Positions 27,552-36,753 of a stretch of 41,475 bases of DNA are shown piece after piece. Positions within the stretch are counted from its first letter, which is position 1, and each line of letters starts with the position of its first letter. Position numbers and translations under genes: made by a program. The DNA is from Clostridiales bacterium (GTDB taxonomy: Bacteria; Bacillota; Clostridia; Lachnospirales; Lachnospiraceae). The notes under the pieces are model-generated. The model had not been told where the DNA came from and ran no database searches. It saw only the letters and a list, made by a program, of their open reading frames with translations. The stretch is taken from positions 1 through 41,475 of the forward strand of contig JAMPHY010000024.1 in the NCBI GenBank assembly GCA_023663185.1, read 5' to 3'.

Positions 27552-29762
27552 TTACGGCTTGTATGAAGTCATTTCTTCAACAAAATCCGGCACCTGTCCG
27601 CTTAAGAATTCATACTCGTAATTCGTCGGAATATACTTATATTCCGTATCCGTTTTAAAAGTAATATACACGTCGTAATTTTTATCATATGCCGCCGGAT
27701 CTTCCCATCTCCAGTAATAACACAGGCTCTCAGGGTGTATCGCATTTATAATCCTTTCGATATCCTCAGGCGCATCATAAGTCTCCCGTATCTGATAATC
27801 AATCTGATACGCATAGGCGGACGCAGACGCCGAAGCAGAAGTATATGTATCCCATAGCTCAGCGTCACTCTCCTGCTTATCAAGATTCCAATTAATCACC
27901 GTAATGCTCGCCACATCTTCCGCGCGTACCTTCGCAGGAACATAGACTCCTTCTGCTTCCAGATACGCTATAGTATTGGTAAAATTCTCATAAACCGGCA
28001 GTCGCCAGTTTCTTTCCAAATTCGACACACCGGAATCTGCATTTATTTTTATGTGCGATACCGTAAAATCAAGATATCCGCACTGTCTGTTGTCCCTTGC
28101 CAGAGAAAAGTCAAAACTTTCCATATCCTTAATCCATGCTTCCCGCAGCTTAGACGCATCTATTTCAAGCTGTGCCGACATCGTTCCATTTGAATATGTA
28201 AGCTTGCAATAATTGTCCCTAACCATATCCTCAGCATTATAAATTTGATAAATGCCTTCTCTAAATTCCTTCGTGCCGATTATTCTATCAAGCAGCTCTC
28301 TATTGGAGATATCTGCATAATCAACCGCATACCTCCTGCTTGTCTCCCTGCCTGACTCAAGTCTGAACAACACATAAATATATCTGCCGTCTTCCATATT
28401 GTCCGGATTGTCGTCTTTTTCTCTGCTTTTCGCTATCAGTCTATTCAGCGCATCGATATCTGTCAAGAACATATTATCTTTCAGATAATCAATCGTACCT
28501 ATGCTGTGCGATGAGCCGTCCACCTCGCTAAATTCAAAATATGACTGTTCGTTGTAAAAATAAATTGCCACGCTTTCAACCTTCTGCGGTATACGGCTGT
28601 CATAACCGAATATGTCAAAATAGTATATACAAAATATCGCTACAGCGGCAATAACTGCAACACAGGTTGAAGCAAGGTGCTTTAAAACTGCGCGCAAATC
28701 AAACTCATATAACACTTCCATGCACATACCGCACAATAAAGCTGCCAGACCTGTCCCCAAGCCTAATAACGCCGCGTTTCCTAAACTTAACTTTGCCATG
28801 TCCCCATATGAAAACACGGAAGAAATGAGCGCATTGCATAAAACAATTCCCACTGTAACAGCAGTCGCCACTTTAAGTATAGGTTTTATCAGCGGGAATG
28901 CAATAGGACAGCCCGCCGCTTCGGAAGGACGTTTTTTATAAAACAGATATGCAAGAACCCCTAAAAAAGCGGCAAAAAGCGCCCATTTTAAGTAATATGG
29001 CAAAATATTTTCTATAAGCGTTGCAAGGCTGCTCTCACGTTTCCAATAATTCACCCTGTCATAATAATCATAGATTGCACAGAATTTTATCTGAGCATTG
29101 TCAAACCAATAATCCGCTGTAGTAAAAAAGCGTTCCTTCATATCTCCAAGTACCGCTTCTACAATGAAGCCAATCAATAGTATAAACGCAGCTATGCCGC
29201 CTGCGACAAAGATATTTCCCGCTAACATCATCGCAAGTATGACCGCATTATAACCTATCAGGAAATACAAGAGATTGAGTACAAAAGCAAGCCCGCACTC
29301 AATAAGCGCCCTGCCGTCCAGCGCTCCATTTATGCCTGCAATCCCTGCCGCTAAAACTATACTTACAAGATATGGTATAAGATAAATGATAATTCCATTT
29401 ATGTAAACCACGAAAAAGCGACTTTTGGCAGAAACCGGCACACTATGGTACAAGTCCACTTTTTTCCTGCTGTAAAGATAGAAAAAGCCCTGTACGCCGA
29501 TTATTGCCGCTAAGAAAATAATTGCCCATACTGCCTGATTCTTAAAACCAAGAGCGTCCGCCGCCGCATCGCAAAGCGCCGCCTTAAACCCTTGTGCCGT
29601 CGTAAGCGCCCCGCTCTCATATCTTGTCCTGATTCTTGTAAGATACATTGTCATTATTCCCGGATATAACGCCAACTCAGTCAATATGCTGATAATCCAT
29701 ACCCAGATTCTACGTTTATGATTTTCCCTGGCATTAACCAAGAATGAGCTTTTTGATGTCAT
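27552..29762 (-). CDS. ABC-2 type permease with large extracellular domain
   Basis: About 736 residues. The N-terminal 390 residues hold roughly ten hydrophobic segments. The C-terminal 345 residues are a soluble, mostly beta/alpha domain (about 392-736), probably outside the cell, of the DUF6449 kind seen in YtrC/YtrD-like permeases (recalled, not checked). The start at 29762 is chosen for GGAGG ahead of it and overlaps the ATPase stop by about 29 bp; the frame continues to 29783. It is last of the operon GntR, ATPase, permease. Likely cell-envelope stress or antibiotic-related export, by analogy with the Ytr locus. Confidence 0.75.
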   Translation of the reverse strand: MTSKSSFLVNARENHKRRIWVWIISILTELALYPGIMTMYLTRIRTRYESGALTTAQGFKAALCDAAADALGFKNQAVWAIIFLAAIIGVQGFFYLYSRKKVDLYHSVPVSAKSRFFVVYINGIIIYLIPYLVSIVLAAGIAGINGALDGRALIECGLAFVLNLLYFLIGYNAVILAMMLAGNIFVAGGIAAFILLIGFIVEAVLGDMKERFFTTADYWFDNAQIKFCAIYDYYDRVNYWKRESSLATLIENILPYYLKWALFAAFLGVLAYLFYKKRPSEAAGCPIAFPLIKPILKVATAVTVGIVLCNALISSVFSYGDMAKLSLGNAALLGLGTGLAALLCGMCMEVLYEFDLRAVLKHLASTCVAVIAAVAIFCIYYFDIFGYDSRIPQKVESVAIYFYNEQSYFEFSEVDGSSHSIGTIDYLKDNMFLTDIDALNRLIAKSREKDDNPDNMEDGRYIYVLFRLESGRETSRRYAVDYADISNRELLDRIIGTKEFREGIYQIYNAEDMVRDNYCKLTYSNGTMSAQLEIDASKLREAWIKDMESFDFSLARDNRQCGYLDFTVSHIKINADSGVSNLERNWRLPVYENFTNTIAYLEAEGVYVPAKVRAEDVASITVINWNLDKQESDAELWDTYTSASASASAYAYQIDYQIRETYDAPEDIERIINAIHPESLCYYWRWEDPAAYDKNYDVYITFKTDTEYKYIPTNYEYEFLSGQVPDFVEEMTSYKP

Positions 29763-30639
29763 AGCCAGCCACCTCCGTTTCACTGATAAATATTTCTTCT
29801 AAAGATAGGGGCAGTACCTCGAAAAATACTGTGCTTATCGTAGCAAAGAATGCGATAATCTCTTCTTTTGAACCCCTGATTGTAATGGTATGCAGCGAAC
29901 CCCTGCGCTCGCTCTGCATGATATTTAAGCCCGCAAACGTCCTGCGCTCATCTTCTTCTGATGAAAATACGCACTGTACCTTATGGATATTGCATTTCAT
30001 GTCTTCTAAGTCCTTAGATAAAAGTACGCCGCCCTTATGCAAAAGCCCCACATGGTCGCAGATATCTTCAAGCTCCCTTAAGTTATGCGAGGCAATCACA
30101 GGCGTAAGCGCGTTCTTATCAATCTCTTTGGCAAGAATGCTTTTGATGCCCTGACGCATTACAGGGTCCAACCCGTCGAAAGTCTCGTCGCACAAGATGT
30201 ACTTCGTATGTGCGCAAATGCCAAGAAGCATGGCGAGCAGCTTTTTCATTCCTTTGGAAAAAGTGCTGACTTTCCTGTTTTTATCAAGATTGAAGGTTTC
30301 CAGATACTTATAAAATTCTTCTTTATTAAAGTTTTCATAAATCGTGCCATAATAATGCTCCATCGTAGACGGCGTAGCATTGGCAAAAAAATACGGCTCA
30401 TCGGCAATGAAAAATAGCTGCTTTTTTGCTTCTACATTGTCATATACAGGCATTCCGTCTATTGTCACCGCGCCTTCGTCCGACGTATATACTCCTGCAA
30501 TCATGCGCAGCAGAGTGCTTTTGCCCGCTCCATTAGTTCCAATCAAACCAAAGACCATCTTTTCTTTGATTGTGACGCTGACCGAGTCAACCGCCGTGAC
30601 GGAGTCGAAAGTCTTAGTCACGTTATGTATCTCTATCAT
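29734..30639 (-). CDS. YtrB-like ABC transporter ATPase
   Basis: A 301-residue ATP-binding subunit with Walker A GTNGAGKSTLLR, a signature-like FSKGMKKLLAMLLGI, Walker B YILCDETFDGLDP and switch His in VIASHNLRELED. The C-terminal extension (about 215-301) is typical of ABC-2 family ATPases. The start at 30639 is preferred because AGGAGGG lies 5 nt before it; the frame runs to 30657. It lies 55 bp downstream of gntR and overlaps the permease gene. Confidence 0.92.
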   Translation of the reverse strand: MIEIHNVTKTFDSVTAVDSVSVTIKEKMVFGLIGTNGAGKSTLLRMIAGVYTSDEGAVTIDGMPVYDNVEAKKQLFFIADEPYFFANATPSTMEHYYGTIYENFNKEEFYKYLETFNLDKNRKVSTFSKGMKKLLAMLLGICAHTKYILCDETFDGLDPVMRQGIKSILAKEIDKNALTPVIASHNLRELEDICDHVGLLHKGGVLLSKDLEDMKCNIHKVQCVFSSEEDERRTFAGLNIMQSERRGSLHTITIRGSKEEIIAFFATISTVFFEVLPLSLEEIFISETEVAGYDIKKLILG

Positions 30640-30694
30640 ATTTTCCCTCCTATTCATTGTCTGAGATTTTAAAATTCAATATGAAAGTTTACTT

Positions 30695-31054
30695 TCATAA
30701 CTTATGCTTTTGTAATGCGTCGATAATTTCTTCGCGGCTGACTCCGTATTCCGCCGCTTCTTCCGATAAAAGCAGGATTTTTTCAATACAGGACTTCTTC
30801 CGCTCTTCTAAAAGCTTCTCCGTCCCCGCCACAAAATTGCCTCTTCCTTTTACAGTATAGATATAGCCGTCCCGCTCTAACTGGGCGTATGCCTTCTGTA
30901 TCGTGTTCGGATTGATGGACAGCTCCATCGAAAGACTCCTGACCGACGGCATCTGCTCATCAGGCTGCATAGCGCCCTTTAAAATTAAGGTCTTGAATTT
31001 CTCGACTATCTGTTCATAGATAGGTCTGCTGTCTTTGTAGTCTATTATTATCAT
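30695..31054 (-). CDS. GntR-family regulator, YtrA subfamily
   Basis: A 119-residue short GntR protein. It starts MIIIDYKDSRPIYEQIVEKF and has a winged helix-turn-helix (about 10-75, MPSVRSLSMELSINPNTIQK, ending GRGNFVA). The C-terminal tail of about 40 residues, without a large ligand domain, is the YtrA subfamily pattern. These repress an adjacent ABC transporter operon and are released by envelope stress. The ATG at 31054 follows AAAGGAGG; the frame extends to 31105. It leads the operon with the YtrB-like ATPase and the ABC-2 permease. Confidence 0.9.
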   Translation of the reverse strand: MIIIDYKDSRPIYEQIVEKFKTLILKGAMQPDEQMPSVRSLSMELSINPNTIQKAYAQLERDGYIYTVKGRGNFVAGTEKLLEERKKSCIEKILLLSEEAAEYGVSREEIIDALQKHKL

Positions 31055-31093
31055 TTGGGCCTCCTTTCTGAGTAAGGTTGCATTTAATATCAC

Positions 31094-31177
31094 GAGTTTA
31101 GCCAAAATGAATAAAAGCGGGGTTCCATGCCTGAAAAGCGGTAAGTCACCCCGCTTTTATTCATTTTAGCTAAACTC
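31094..31177. repeat. 30-bp inverted repeat, likely bidirectional terminator
   Basis: Arms 31094-31123 (GAGTTTAGCCAAAATGAATA... ending AGCGGGGT) and 31148-31177 pair at 29 of 30 positions around a 24-nt loop. The GC core AGCGGGG/CCCCGCT is followed on both strands by TTTTATTCATTTT. It ends the amidase gene on the minus strand and lies just before the gntR start. Arms this long are unusual for a plain terminator. Confidence 0.7.
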
Positions 31178-31183
31178 TGCTTT

Positions 31184-32011
31184 CTATTCCTCTGCAGAAT
31201 AAGCTGCTACATCTTCAAGCAGATTCTTCCATGCGTCCTCATGTTCCACATAGTACAGCGGGCATTTCTTTCCGCCACAGTCATAATGCCGCATAATGTC
31301 TGTACACTCAAGGTTATATTCCTGCACCATCCACGCCAGCATATGTACTAACGACTCATAAGTTTCCTTTGTAAACTCTCCGTCTTCCTCTAAGTAACAG
31401 CACTCTATGGAAATGGAATCGTTATTTCTCGTCTTTACCGCATACGCCTGCTCATCAAGCGGAATGCACTGTATGATTTCACCTTCGTATCCGATAATGA
31501 AATGTGCACTTGCGGAGCGTTCATGAGTCTGCTCGAGATTAGCAAAATAGCTTCTGTTTTGCGCCGCGCTTGTCTTAGGATTTGCCGTATAATGCACGAA
31601 AATATTTTTTACATCATCTATCTTAGTTCCCGGTCTGGAATATTCATTCACATTAAGCAGCTCGACGAAAATCTCTGGCTTTTCTACCCCTTCTTTATAG
31701 GCGTCCTGCGAAATTAAGTTCCAGACTGTTTGACGCATATGGTCTTTTATTCTCCCGTTATGCACTAAACTGTAAATAAATCCTGCCAGTAATATAATGA
31801 ATACAATTATGGATATCAGAATAATAAACGCCAATGCCCTGCAAAAATATGCGCGCCGCCTTCTCGCCTTCCTGCGCCTGATATATTGCTCGGATTGCTT
31901 CAGTGGTCTGCTACTACTGATTGCATATACGGTATTTTCTATATGCCTTTCGGATGAAACGGCTTCCCACAGCATAATTTCGCTCTTATCTTTATGTATG
32001 CTTCTTGCCAC
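31184..32011 (-). CDS. Membrane-anchored N-acetylmuramoyl-L-alanine amidase
   Basis: A 275-residue predicted cell-wall amidase. A long basic cytoplasmic N-terminus is followed by one membrane segment (about 58-82). The Amidase_2/PGRP domain spans about 130-270. Zinc ligands are His140 (FVHYTANP), His242 (MRHYDCGGK) and Cys250 (GKKCP), with the family's HFIIGYEGEIIQCIPLDEQA segment between. It would cut the amide link between muramic acid and the peptide stem. The start is a GTG at 32011. It is a single gene with a strong terminator. The promoter was not identified. Confidence 0.9.
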   Translation of the reverse strand: MARSIHKDKSEIMLWEAVSSERHIENTVYAISSSRPLKQSEQYIRRRKARRRRAYFCRALAFIILISIIVFIILLAGFIYSLVHNGRIKDHMRQTVWNLISQDAYKEGVEKPEIFVELLNVNEYSRPGTKIDDVKNIFVHYTANPKTSAAQNRSYFANLEQTHERSASAHFIIGYEGEIIQCIPLDEQAYAVKTRNNDSISIECCYLEEDGEFTKETYESLVHMLAWMVQEYNLECTDIMRHYDCGGKKCPLYYVEHEDAWKNLLEDVAAYSAEE

Positions 32012-32201
32012 GATGTATCACGCTCTCTTGTTGTACTTTTTTACGCTTATGCTCCGCGCGTATATCAAGTATGTTAAGTGTACTATTTATATTAATACAC
32101 TTAGTATATGCTTTGATATGGGATATGTCAAGTGGGAAATGATAAAAAATGGATACCCTGAAAAAGAGCATCCGTGATGTGAATTATCCTAGACAGATAT
32201 T

Positions 32202-32573
32202 TTATTCTGCATTTTCATTACAATAATTTATACGATTCTTTACTTCTGTTATCGACTTGGATTCTACTATACTGAAAATGTATGCTTTTAAATATTTTTT
32301 ATTAACTTTTTCATAAGTGTGGTCTATCATATTTCTAAATTCTTTTAATACGCCAATATTTATACATGTTAAAGAATTTTGAGTATCATCTGTCAACATT
32401 TTAGATGCTTCGCCTATTTGTGCCATATAAAAAGCACATAAATCAAAAGCCATTTTATCCTGTTCCAAATTATTTTGACTGCAGTTAAATCGCTTTATTA
32501 CTTCTTTGATGTCATTTTGTCTTTGCAATATTGACATTAATAATTGTATATCTTTTTTGTATGATTTGGTCAT
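32202..32573 (-). CDS. hepT: HepT-like RNase toxin (DUF86)
   Basis: A 123-residue HEPN-domain protein. The catalytic RX4HXY motif is intact: Arg80, His85, Tyr87 (FRNMIDHTYEKVN). HepT proteins are RNases or tRNA-cleaving toxins held in check by their MntA partner, which adds AMP to the Tyr of this motif. The ATG at 32573 overlaps the mntA stop by ATGA, giving tight coupling. The gene order antitoxin then toxin matches the family. Expression is likely from the promoter at 32913-32941. Confidence 0.9.
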   Translation of the reverse strand: MTKSYKKDIQLLMSILQRQNDIKEVIKRFNCSQNNLEQDKMAFDLCAFYMAQIGEASKMLTDDTQNSLTCINIGVLKEFRNMIDHTYEKVNKKYLKAYIFSIVESKSITEVKNRINYCNENAE

Positions 32574-32890
32574 ATCCACCTGACTTCCTGCATGACTGTT
32601 TTATATGCAGAATACTTGTTTACCGGCAAGCCATTTTCTACTGCAAACTTATCTAATTCATCATCTTCATTTTTCATCAAATCTACCCATAACACATCTA
32701 CTGTTATATCAAATAAACTCTTAATATATTCCATGATATCAACTCTCATAGAATCCCCTTCTATGACAATATCTATATCACTAGATGGCTTTTGAGTATT
32801 ACTTGCATAAGAACCTGCTATTCCCAGCCGTATATTATCATATTTGCTATAAACTTGTTTTAAGATTGCAATAATATCATTTAACTTCAT
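32570..32890 (-). CDS. mntA: MntA-like nucleotidyltransferase antitoxin
   Basis: A 106-residue minimal nucleotidyltransferase. The GSx(n)DxD motif is Gly26-Ser27 (AGSYASN) followed by Asp38 and Asp40 (SSDIDIVIEG). In the MntA-HepT type VII system this enzyme AMPylates the toxin. The start ATG at 32890 has AAAGGG ahead of it. The HepT gene overlaps by four bases. The pair lies at the left edge of the defence island and is driven by a promoter inside one of two long direct repeats. Confidence 0.9.
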   Translation of the reverse strand: MKLNDIIAILKQVYSKYDNIRLGIAGSYASNTQKPSSDIDIVIEGDSMRVDIMEYIKSLFDITVDVLWVDLMKNEDDELDKFAVENGLPVNKYSAYKTVMQEVRWI

Positions 32891-32902
32891 TTTGCTTTGC
32901 CC

Positions 32903-32978
32903 TTTTTGTTTTATTGTACCGCAAGGATTGAATAATTACAACTATTTAAGGGAAACATCTGGTTTTTTCATACTACCA
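32903..32978. repeat. Direct repeat copy 1 (promoter plus methyltransferase 3' end)
   Basis: This 76-bp segment is repeated at 40319-40402. It holds the last ten codons of the methyltransferase gene (GSMKKPDVSL) and the promoter of mntA-hepT. The two copies share a core of about 43 bp with three or four mismatches, including the run TTTTTGTTTTATTGTACCGC. Confidence 0.75.
32913..32941 (-). promoter_or_regulatory. mntA-hepT promoter
   Basis: TTGTAA (32936-32941), a 17-bp spacer and TACAAT (32913-32918) on the minus strand, directly after the methyltransferase stop and 23 bp before mntA. The same promoter is conserved in the second repeat copy. Confidence 0.65.
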
Positions 32979-33583
32979 TATCCATATTTACGTTTCAGTT
33001 TATTTGACATTTTTTTGCGGTTATCAGATAATTTATTTTTCCTACTACTTCTTTTTTCAGCAACAAAGACATAATATCCGTCAATCTCATGCACTTTAAC
33101 TCCGCCAAATACAGAAGAAAGTTTGTTTTTATACCATGCAAGACGCTTTGTTACCATAACCATTCGACCGCCGGTAACAAGTCTGTTATATCCACCTTCA
33201 ATAAAATTTTTAGCAACAGAAAAGTCCGTGTGATATGGCGGATTTGATAAGATTAAGGTAAAATCATTGTCCGTAATATTTTGATAGCCATCGCTTATCT
33301 TAATATCAATGTCCATTACCTGATTAAGCTCTGCATTGACTTTTGAATATTGTACTGCTGTTTCAGATATATCACACATAATAACATTTTTACTGCCTAT
33401 GATTTTTGCCGCAAGAATACCAACTATTCCATATCCGCAGCCTAAGTCTAATACTTTATCATTCGGTGCAAAATCAATTATGGAAAGCATCGCCAAAGTT
33501 CCGGCGTCAACCGCTTTAGGTGCAAATATCGTTTTATCAGTTTTAAAAACCAAAGGTATATTCTTTATAGTTGCTGAAATCAT
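32942..33583 (-). CDS. RsmC-like class I SAM methyltransferase
   Basis: A 213-residue methyltransferase. The SAM site is KVLDLGCGYGIVGILAAK and the catalytic motif is LILSNPPYHTD (NPPY type). The arrangement resembles COG2813/RsmC-type enzymes that methylate rRNA guanine, not a type I HsdM. The start at 33583 has AAGGAAG ahead of it and lies 13 bp past the hsdR stop; the frame runs to 33616, overlapping hsdR. It is therefore in the hsdR transcript. Its last codons are repeated as a remnant 7.4 kb away. Role in the restriction system is not shown; it may be a housekeeping gene next to the insertion. Confidence 0.75.
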   Translation of the reverse strand: MISATIKNIPLVFKTDKTIFAPKAVDAGTLAMLSIIDFAPNDKVLDLGCGYGIVGILAAKIIGSKNVIMCDISETAVQYSKVNAELNQVMDIDIKISDGYQNITDNDFTLILSNPPYHTDFSVAKNFIEGGYNRLVTGGRMVMVTKRLAWYKNKLSSVFGGVKVHEIDGYYVFVAEKRSSRKNKLSDNRKKMSNKLKRKYGYGSMKKPDVSLK

Positions 33584-33596
33584 TTTAACTACTTCC

Positions 33597-36500
33597 TTAT
33601 TTTTCATCAGTGCCATACATGTTTTTTTCTGCTACCATTAAATGCTCTGTTCTGGGCTGAAAATCATAAACCGTGGATTCAGGGACGATATTACTGCTCA
33701 TCAGTTCCGCCTGTTTAATTACAATGTCAATAGCTCCCCTTGCCTTCTCTGGCGGATAATTATATTTTCGCAAAAGATGTTTTACCTGAGTCCGCATATA
33801 AGCGCGGGCAGATTCTTTCTTGTCCCAATCAACTGTCCTGCTCCTGCGGATTAACTGCGTCAACTCCTGCGCCATTTCTACTAAAACATCATCTTCCATC
33901 TTTCTAAGGACTTCTGGATCGGCTGCCAGTGCGTCATAAAAAGCCATCTCTTCTGTTGACAACCCTTTATCATCTCCGGCTTTAAAAGCCTCTGCCATCT
34001 CTTTTGACAAATTCAGTAATTCTTCAATCACTTCCGCACTGGTAATCATTCTGTTATTGTATACTTTTAATAGGTTCTGCATCTTTTCTGAAAAAAGCTG
34101 CGACTTCACAACTCCGGTTTTAGCAAATACGCGAATATTATCTTCCAGCAATTTCCGCAGCATTTCCGCAGCAATATTCTTATGTTTCATTCTGCGAATC
34201 TTTTCCATATATTCTTCTGATAAAATGGAAATCTCCGGATTCTTTTTCCCTGCCTGCATAAATATATTATATACACCATCTTGCTCTATTGCCTGTTCAA
34301 GCAAAGTCATAATCCTTGAATTAATTTCATTAGAAGTTATGCCTGCCCTTCCGCCATATTTACAAAGTCCCGCTTTTATACTCTTAAAGAACTCTATCTC
34401 CTGTTTTGTTTCTTTATCCAGCATACTCCGGCATAGCGTTTCAGCCTGACTGAGCGCCGTAGCTTCTTTAATATATTCTTTCTTCTCATCTTCTTCAAAT
34501 TCAAATGCAAAGCTCACGCCATCGGCAATAACAGCTAAACGTACAGCGTCTGAATCTCCAAAAAACAATGAATAGTCAAATCCATAAAAGAAATCACGCA
34601 TAATCTCCAATTTAGCCATAGCGATTGAATATGCCTGTGCCAAATCAGGAATTTTATCCTGATCTCTTTTGGTATATTGGTTTAAAGCCGTCTTAAGCTC
34701 TGCCGCCATACCAATATAATCAACAATCAAACCAGCTTCCTTGTCTTTATACACCCTGTTTACACGGGCTATCGCCTGCATTAAATTGTGACCTTTCATC
34801 GCTTTATCTATATACATAGTCGCCATTGACGGAACATCAAAGCCGGTCAGCCACATATCCACAACTATTGCAATTTTGAACTCGCTCTTTTCGTCCTTAA
34901 ATTCCAACATAAGCTGGTCACGATATACTTTATTTCCAATAATATCGTGCCATTCTTCCTCATCTTTGTTGCTGGAAGTCAAAACTACCTTAACCTTATT
35001 TTTCCATGTAGGACGTTTCTCTAAAATAGTTTTATATAAATTGATTGCAATCCTGCGAGTCATGCACACAATCATAGCTTTCCCCGTAAGCACATACTGT
35101 CTGTCCTCATAGTGTGCAATAATATCATCAGCCAACAAGTTCAAACGTTCTTCTGAGCCAATGATTGCCTCTATAGATGACAAGTCGGATTTAGACTTCT
35201 CTATTGCAATCTCAGACGCCTCTGACGCTAACTTATCATATTCCTCATCTATCTTTTTCAGCAAATCTGCATTAAGTTTTATCTTTGCGGTACGATTTTC
35301 ATAATAAATAGGGACGGTTGCACCGTCTTCAACCGCCTGTGTCATATCATAAACATCTATGTAATCGCCAAAAACCTCCACCGTAGACTTATCATCAAAA
35401 TTAATCGGCGTTCCGGTAAATCCTATGAATGCTGCATTAGGAAGCGAATCACGCATATACTTTGCCATTCCATACTTCCACTCGCCAGTATCCCTATCCA
35501 GCTTACCTTCAAGTCCGTATTGCGACCTATGAGCCTCATCAGCTATAAAGATAATATTGCTTCTTTCGCTTAAAACTTCATTGCTCTCTTCAAACTTCTG
35601 AATCGTAGTAAAAATAATTCCGCCCGCATTAACCCTAAGTAAGTCTTTCAAATTTTCTCTGTTTTGAGCTTGCTTAGGCGTCTGCCGCAACAACAATTTT
35701 GAACTTGCGCAAAACGTCCCAAAAAGCTGATTATCTAAATCATTACGATCTGTGAGAACAACGATAGTCGGATTATTAAACTCTGGATTACTGACAATAC
35801 AGCCCGTATAAAATACCATCGACAAGCTTTTTCCACTCCCTTGAGTATGCCAGACCACGCCAACCTTACGATTATTTTCGTCTAATGACTGCTTTGTACG
35901 TTCCACCGCTTTCCTAACTGCAAAATACTGGTGATATCCCGCCATGATTTTTATTGTTTTGCCCTTATCGTCTTGGAATACAATAAAATTACGAATAATA
36001 TCAAGTATTCTATCCTTAGGAAATACCCCATTAATAAGCGTTGCAAAATAATTTACCCCTGATTCTTTAGGTCTTTCTCCATTTTCTGATTTCCATGTCA
36101 TATATCTTGTAAAATCAGAAGTTATCGTCCCCACTCTTGTATCCAGACCATCGCTAATGACATTAAAGGCATTATAATAAAACAGTGTAGGAATATCCAA
36201 CTGATAGTTTTTAATCTGCTTATACGCATCTTCTATCGTCGTATCAGCATTAACCATGTTTTTTAATTCAAAAAGCACCATTGGGATACCATTAATAAAA
36301 ATAAGCACATCTGGTCTTTTGTTCTTGTACTCTATAATGGTGTATTGATTTATAACCTTGAAGTCATTTAATTCCGGATTTGCAAAATCTAGCAAATGTA
36401 CTGTATATGTCGCCATCTCGCCATTCAAGCGGTAAGAAATCGGTACTCCTTCAAGCAAATATTTATGAAAGGCAGCGTTCATATCTTCTAACTTAAGCAA

Positions 36501-36707
36501 GCCGAGATTTTTTATTGTTTTATAAGTTTCTTCTATAATTTCCACTGTGATATCCGAATTTATTTTTAACATAGCAGTATTAAAGTAATCCTTGAGAATT
36601 ACTTCATGGTAATCCCTGTCAATGTCCGGACCATAGAGATACTCGTAGCCTTTTTGCTGCAATTCCGATATGATAACCTGCTCTAATGTGCTTTCGTTTA
36701 TTGGCAT
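33597..36707 (-). CDS. hsdR: Type I restriction endonuclease subunit R
   Basis: A 1036-residue HsdR, the motor and nuclease of a type I restriction-modification complex. The nuclease motif PD...ELK spans Asp133, Glu147 and Lys149. The translocase has Walker A GSGKS (290-294), a DEAH box (390-393, ADEAHRSQYG), GFTGTPINF and a helicase C-terminal motif QAIARVNRVYKDK. The length and motif set are complete. The start ATG at 36707 follows AAAGGAC. It needs HsdM and HsdS; an hsdS lies split to the right and no hsdM is present in the window. A type III toxin gene lies 47 bp upstream on the same strand. Confidence 0.96.
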   Translation of the reverse strand: MPINESTLEQVIISELQQKGYEYLYGPDIDRDYHEVILKDYFNTAMLKINSDITVEIIEETYKTIKNLGLLKLEDMNAAFHKYLLEGVPISYRLNGEMATYTVHLLDFANPELNDFKVINQYTIIEYKNKRPDVLIFINGIPMVLFELKNMVNADTTIEDAYKQIKNYQLDIPTLFYYNAFNVISDGLDTRVGTITSDFTRYMTWKSENGERPKESGVNYFATLINGVFPKDRILDIIRNFIVFQDDKGKTIKIMAGYHQYFAVRKAVERTKQSLDENNRKVGVVWHTQGSGKSLSMVFYTGCIVSNPEFNNPTIVVLTDRNDLDNQLFGTFCASSKLLLRQTPKQAQNRENLKDLLRVNAGGIIFTTIQKFEESNEVLSERSNIIFIADEAHRSQYGLEGKLDRDTGEWKYGMAKYMRDSLPNAAFIGFTGTPINFDDKSTVEVFGDYIDVYDMTQAVEDGATVPIYYENRTAKIKLNADLLKKIDEEYDKLASEASEIAIEKSKSDLSSIEAIIGSEERLNLLADDIIAHYEDRQYVLTGKAMIVCMTRRIAINLYKTILEKRPTWKNKVKVVLTSSNKDEEEWHDIIGNKVYRDQLMLEFKDEKSEFKIAIVVDMWLTGFDVPSMATMYIDKAMKGHNLMQAIARVNRVYKDKEAGLIVDYIGMAAELKTALNQYTKRDQDKIPDLAQAYSIAMAKLEIMRDFFYGFDYSLFFGDSDAVRLAVIADGVSFAFEFEEDEKKEYIKEATALSQAETLCRSMLDKETKQEIEFFKSIKAGLCKYGGRAGITSNEINSRIMTLLEQAIEQDGVYNIFMQAGKKNPEISILSEEYMEKIRRMKHKNIAAEMLRKLLEDNIRVFAKTGVVKSQLFSEKMQNLLKVYNNRMITSAEVIEELLNLSKEMAEAFKAGDDKGLSTEEMAFYDALAADPEVLRKMEDDVLVEMAQELTQLIRRSRTVDWDKKESARAYMRTQVKHLLRKYNYPPEKARGAIDIVIKQAELMSSNIVPESTVYDFQPRTEHLMVAEKNMYGTDEK

Positions 36708-36753
36708 GGTATTGTCCTTTCGTAATTATATATATTATTAGCGGTACTGGTTT

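Noticed and set aside
31797-32177. 126-residue plus-strand frame
   Set aside because: It is antisense to the amidase 5' region and its upstream gap, with no ribosome site and no family resemblance.
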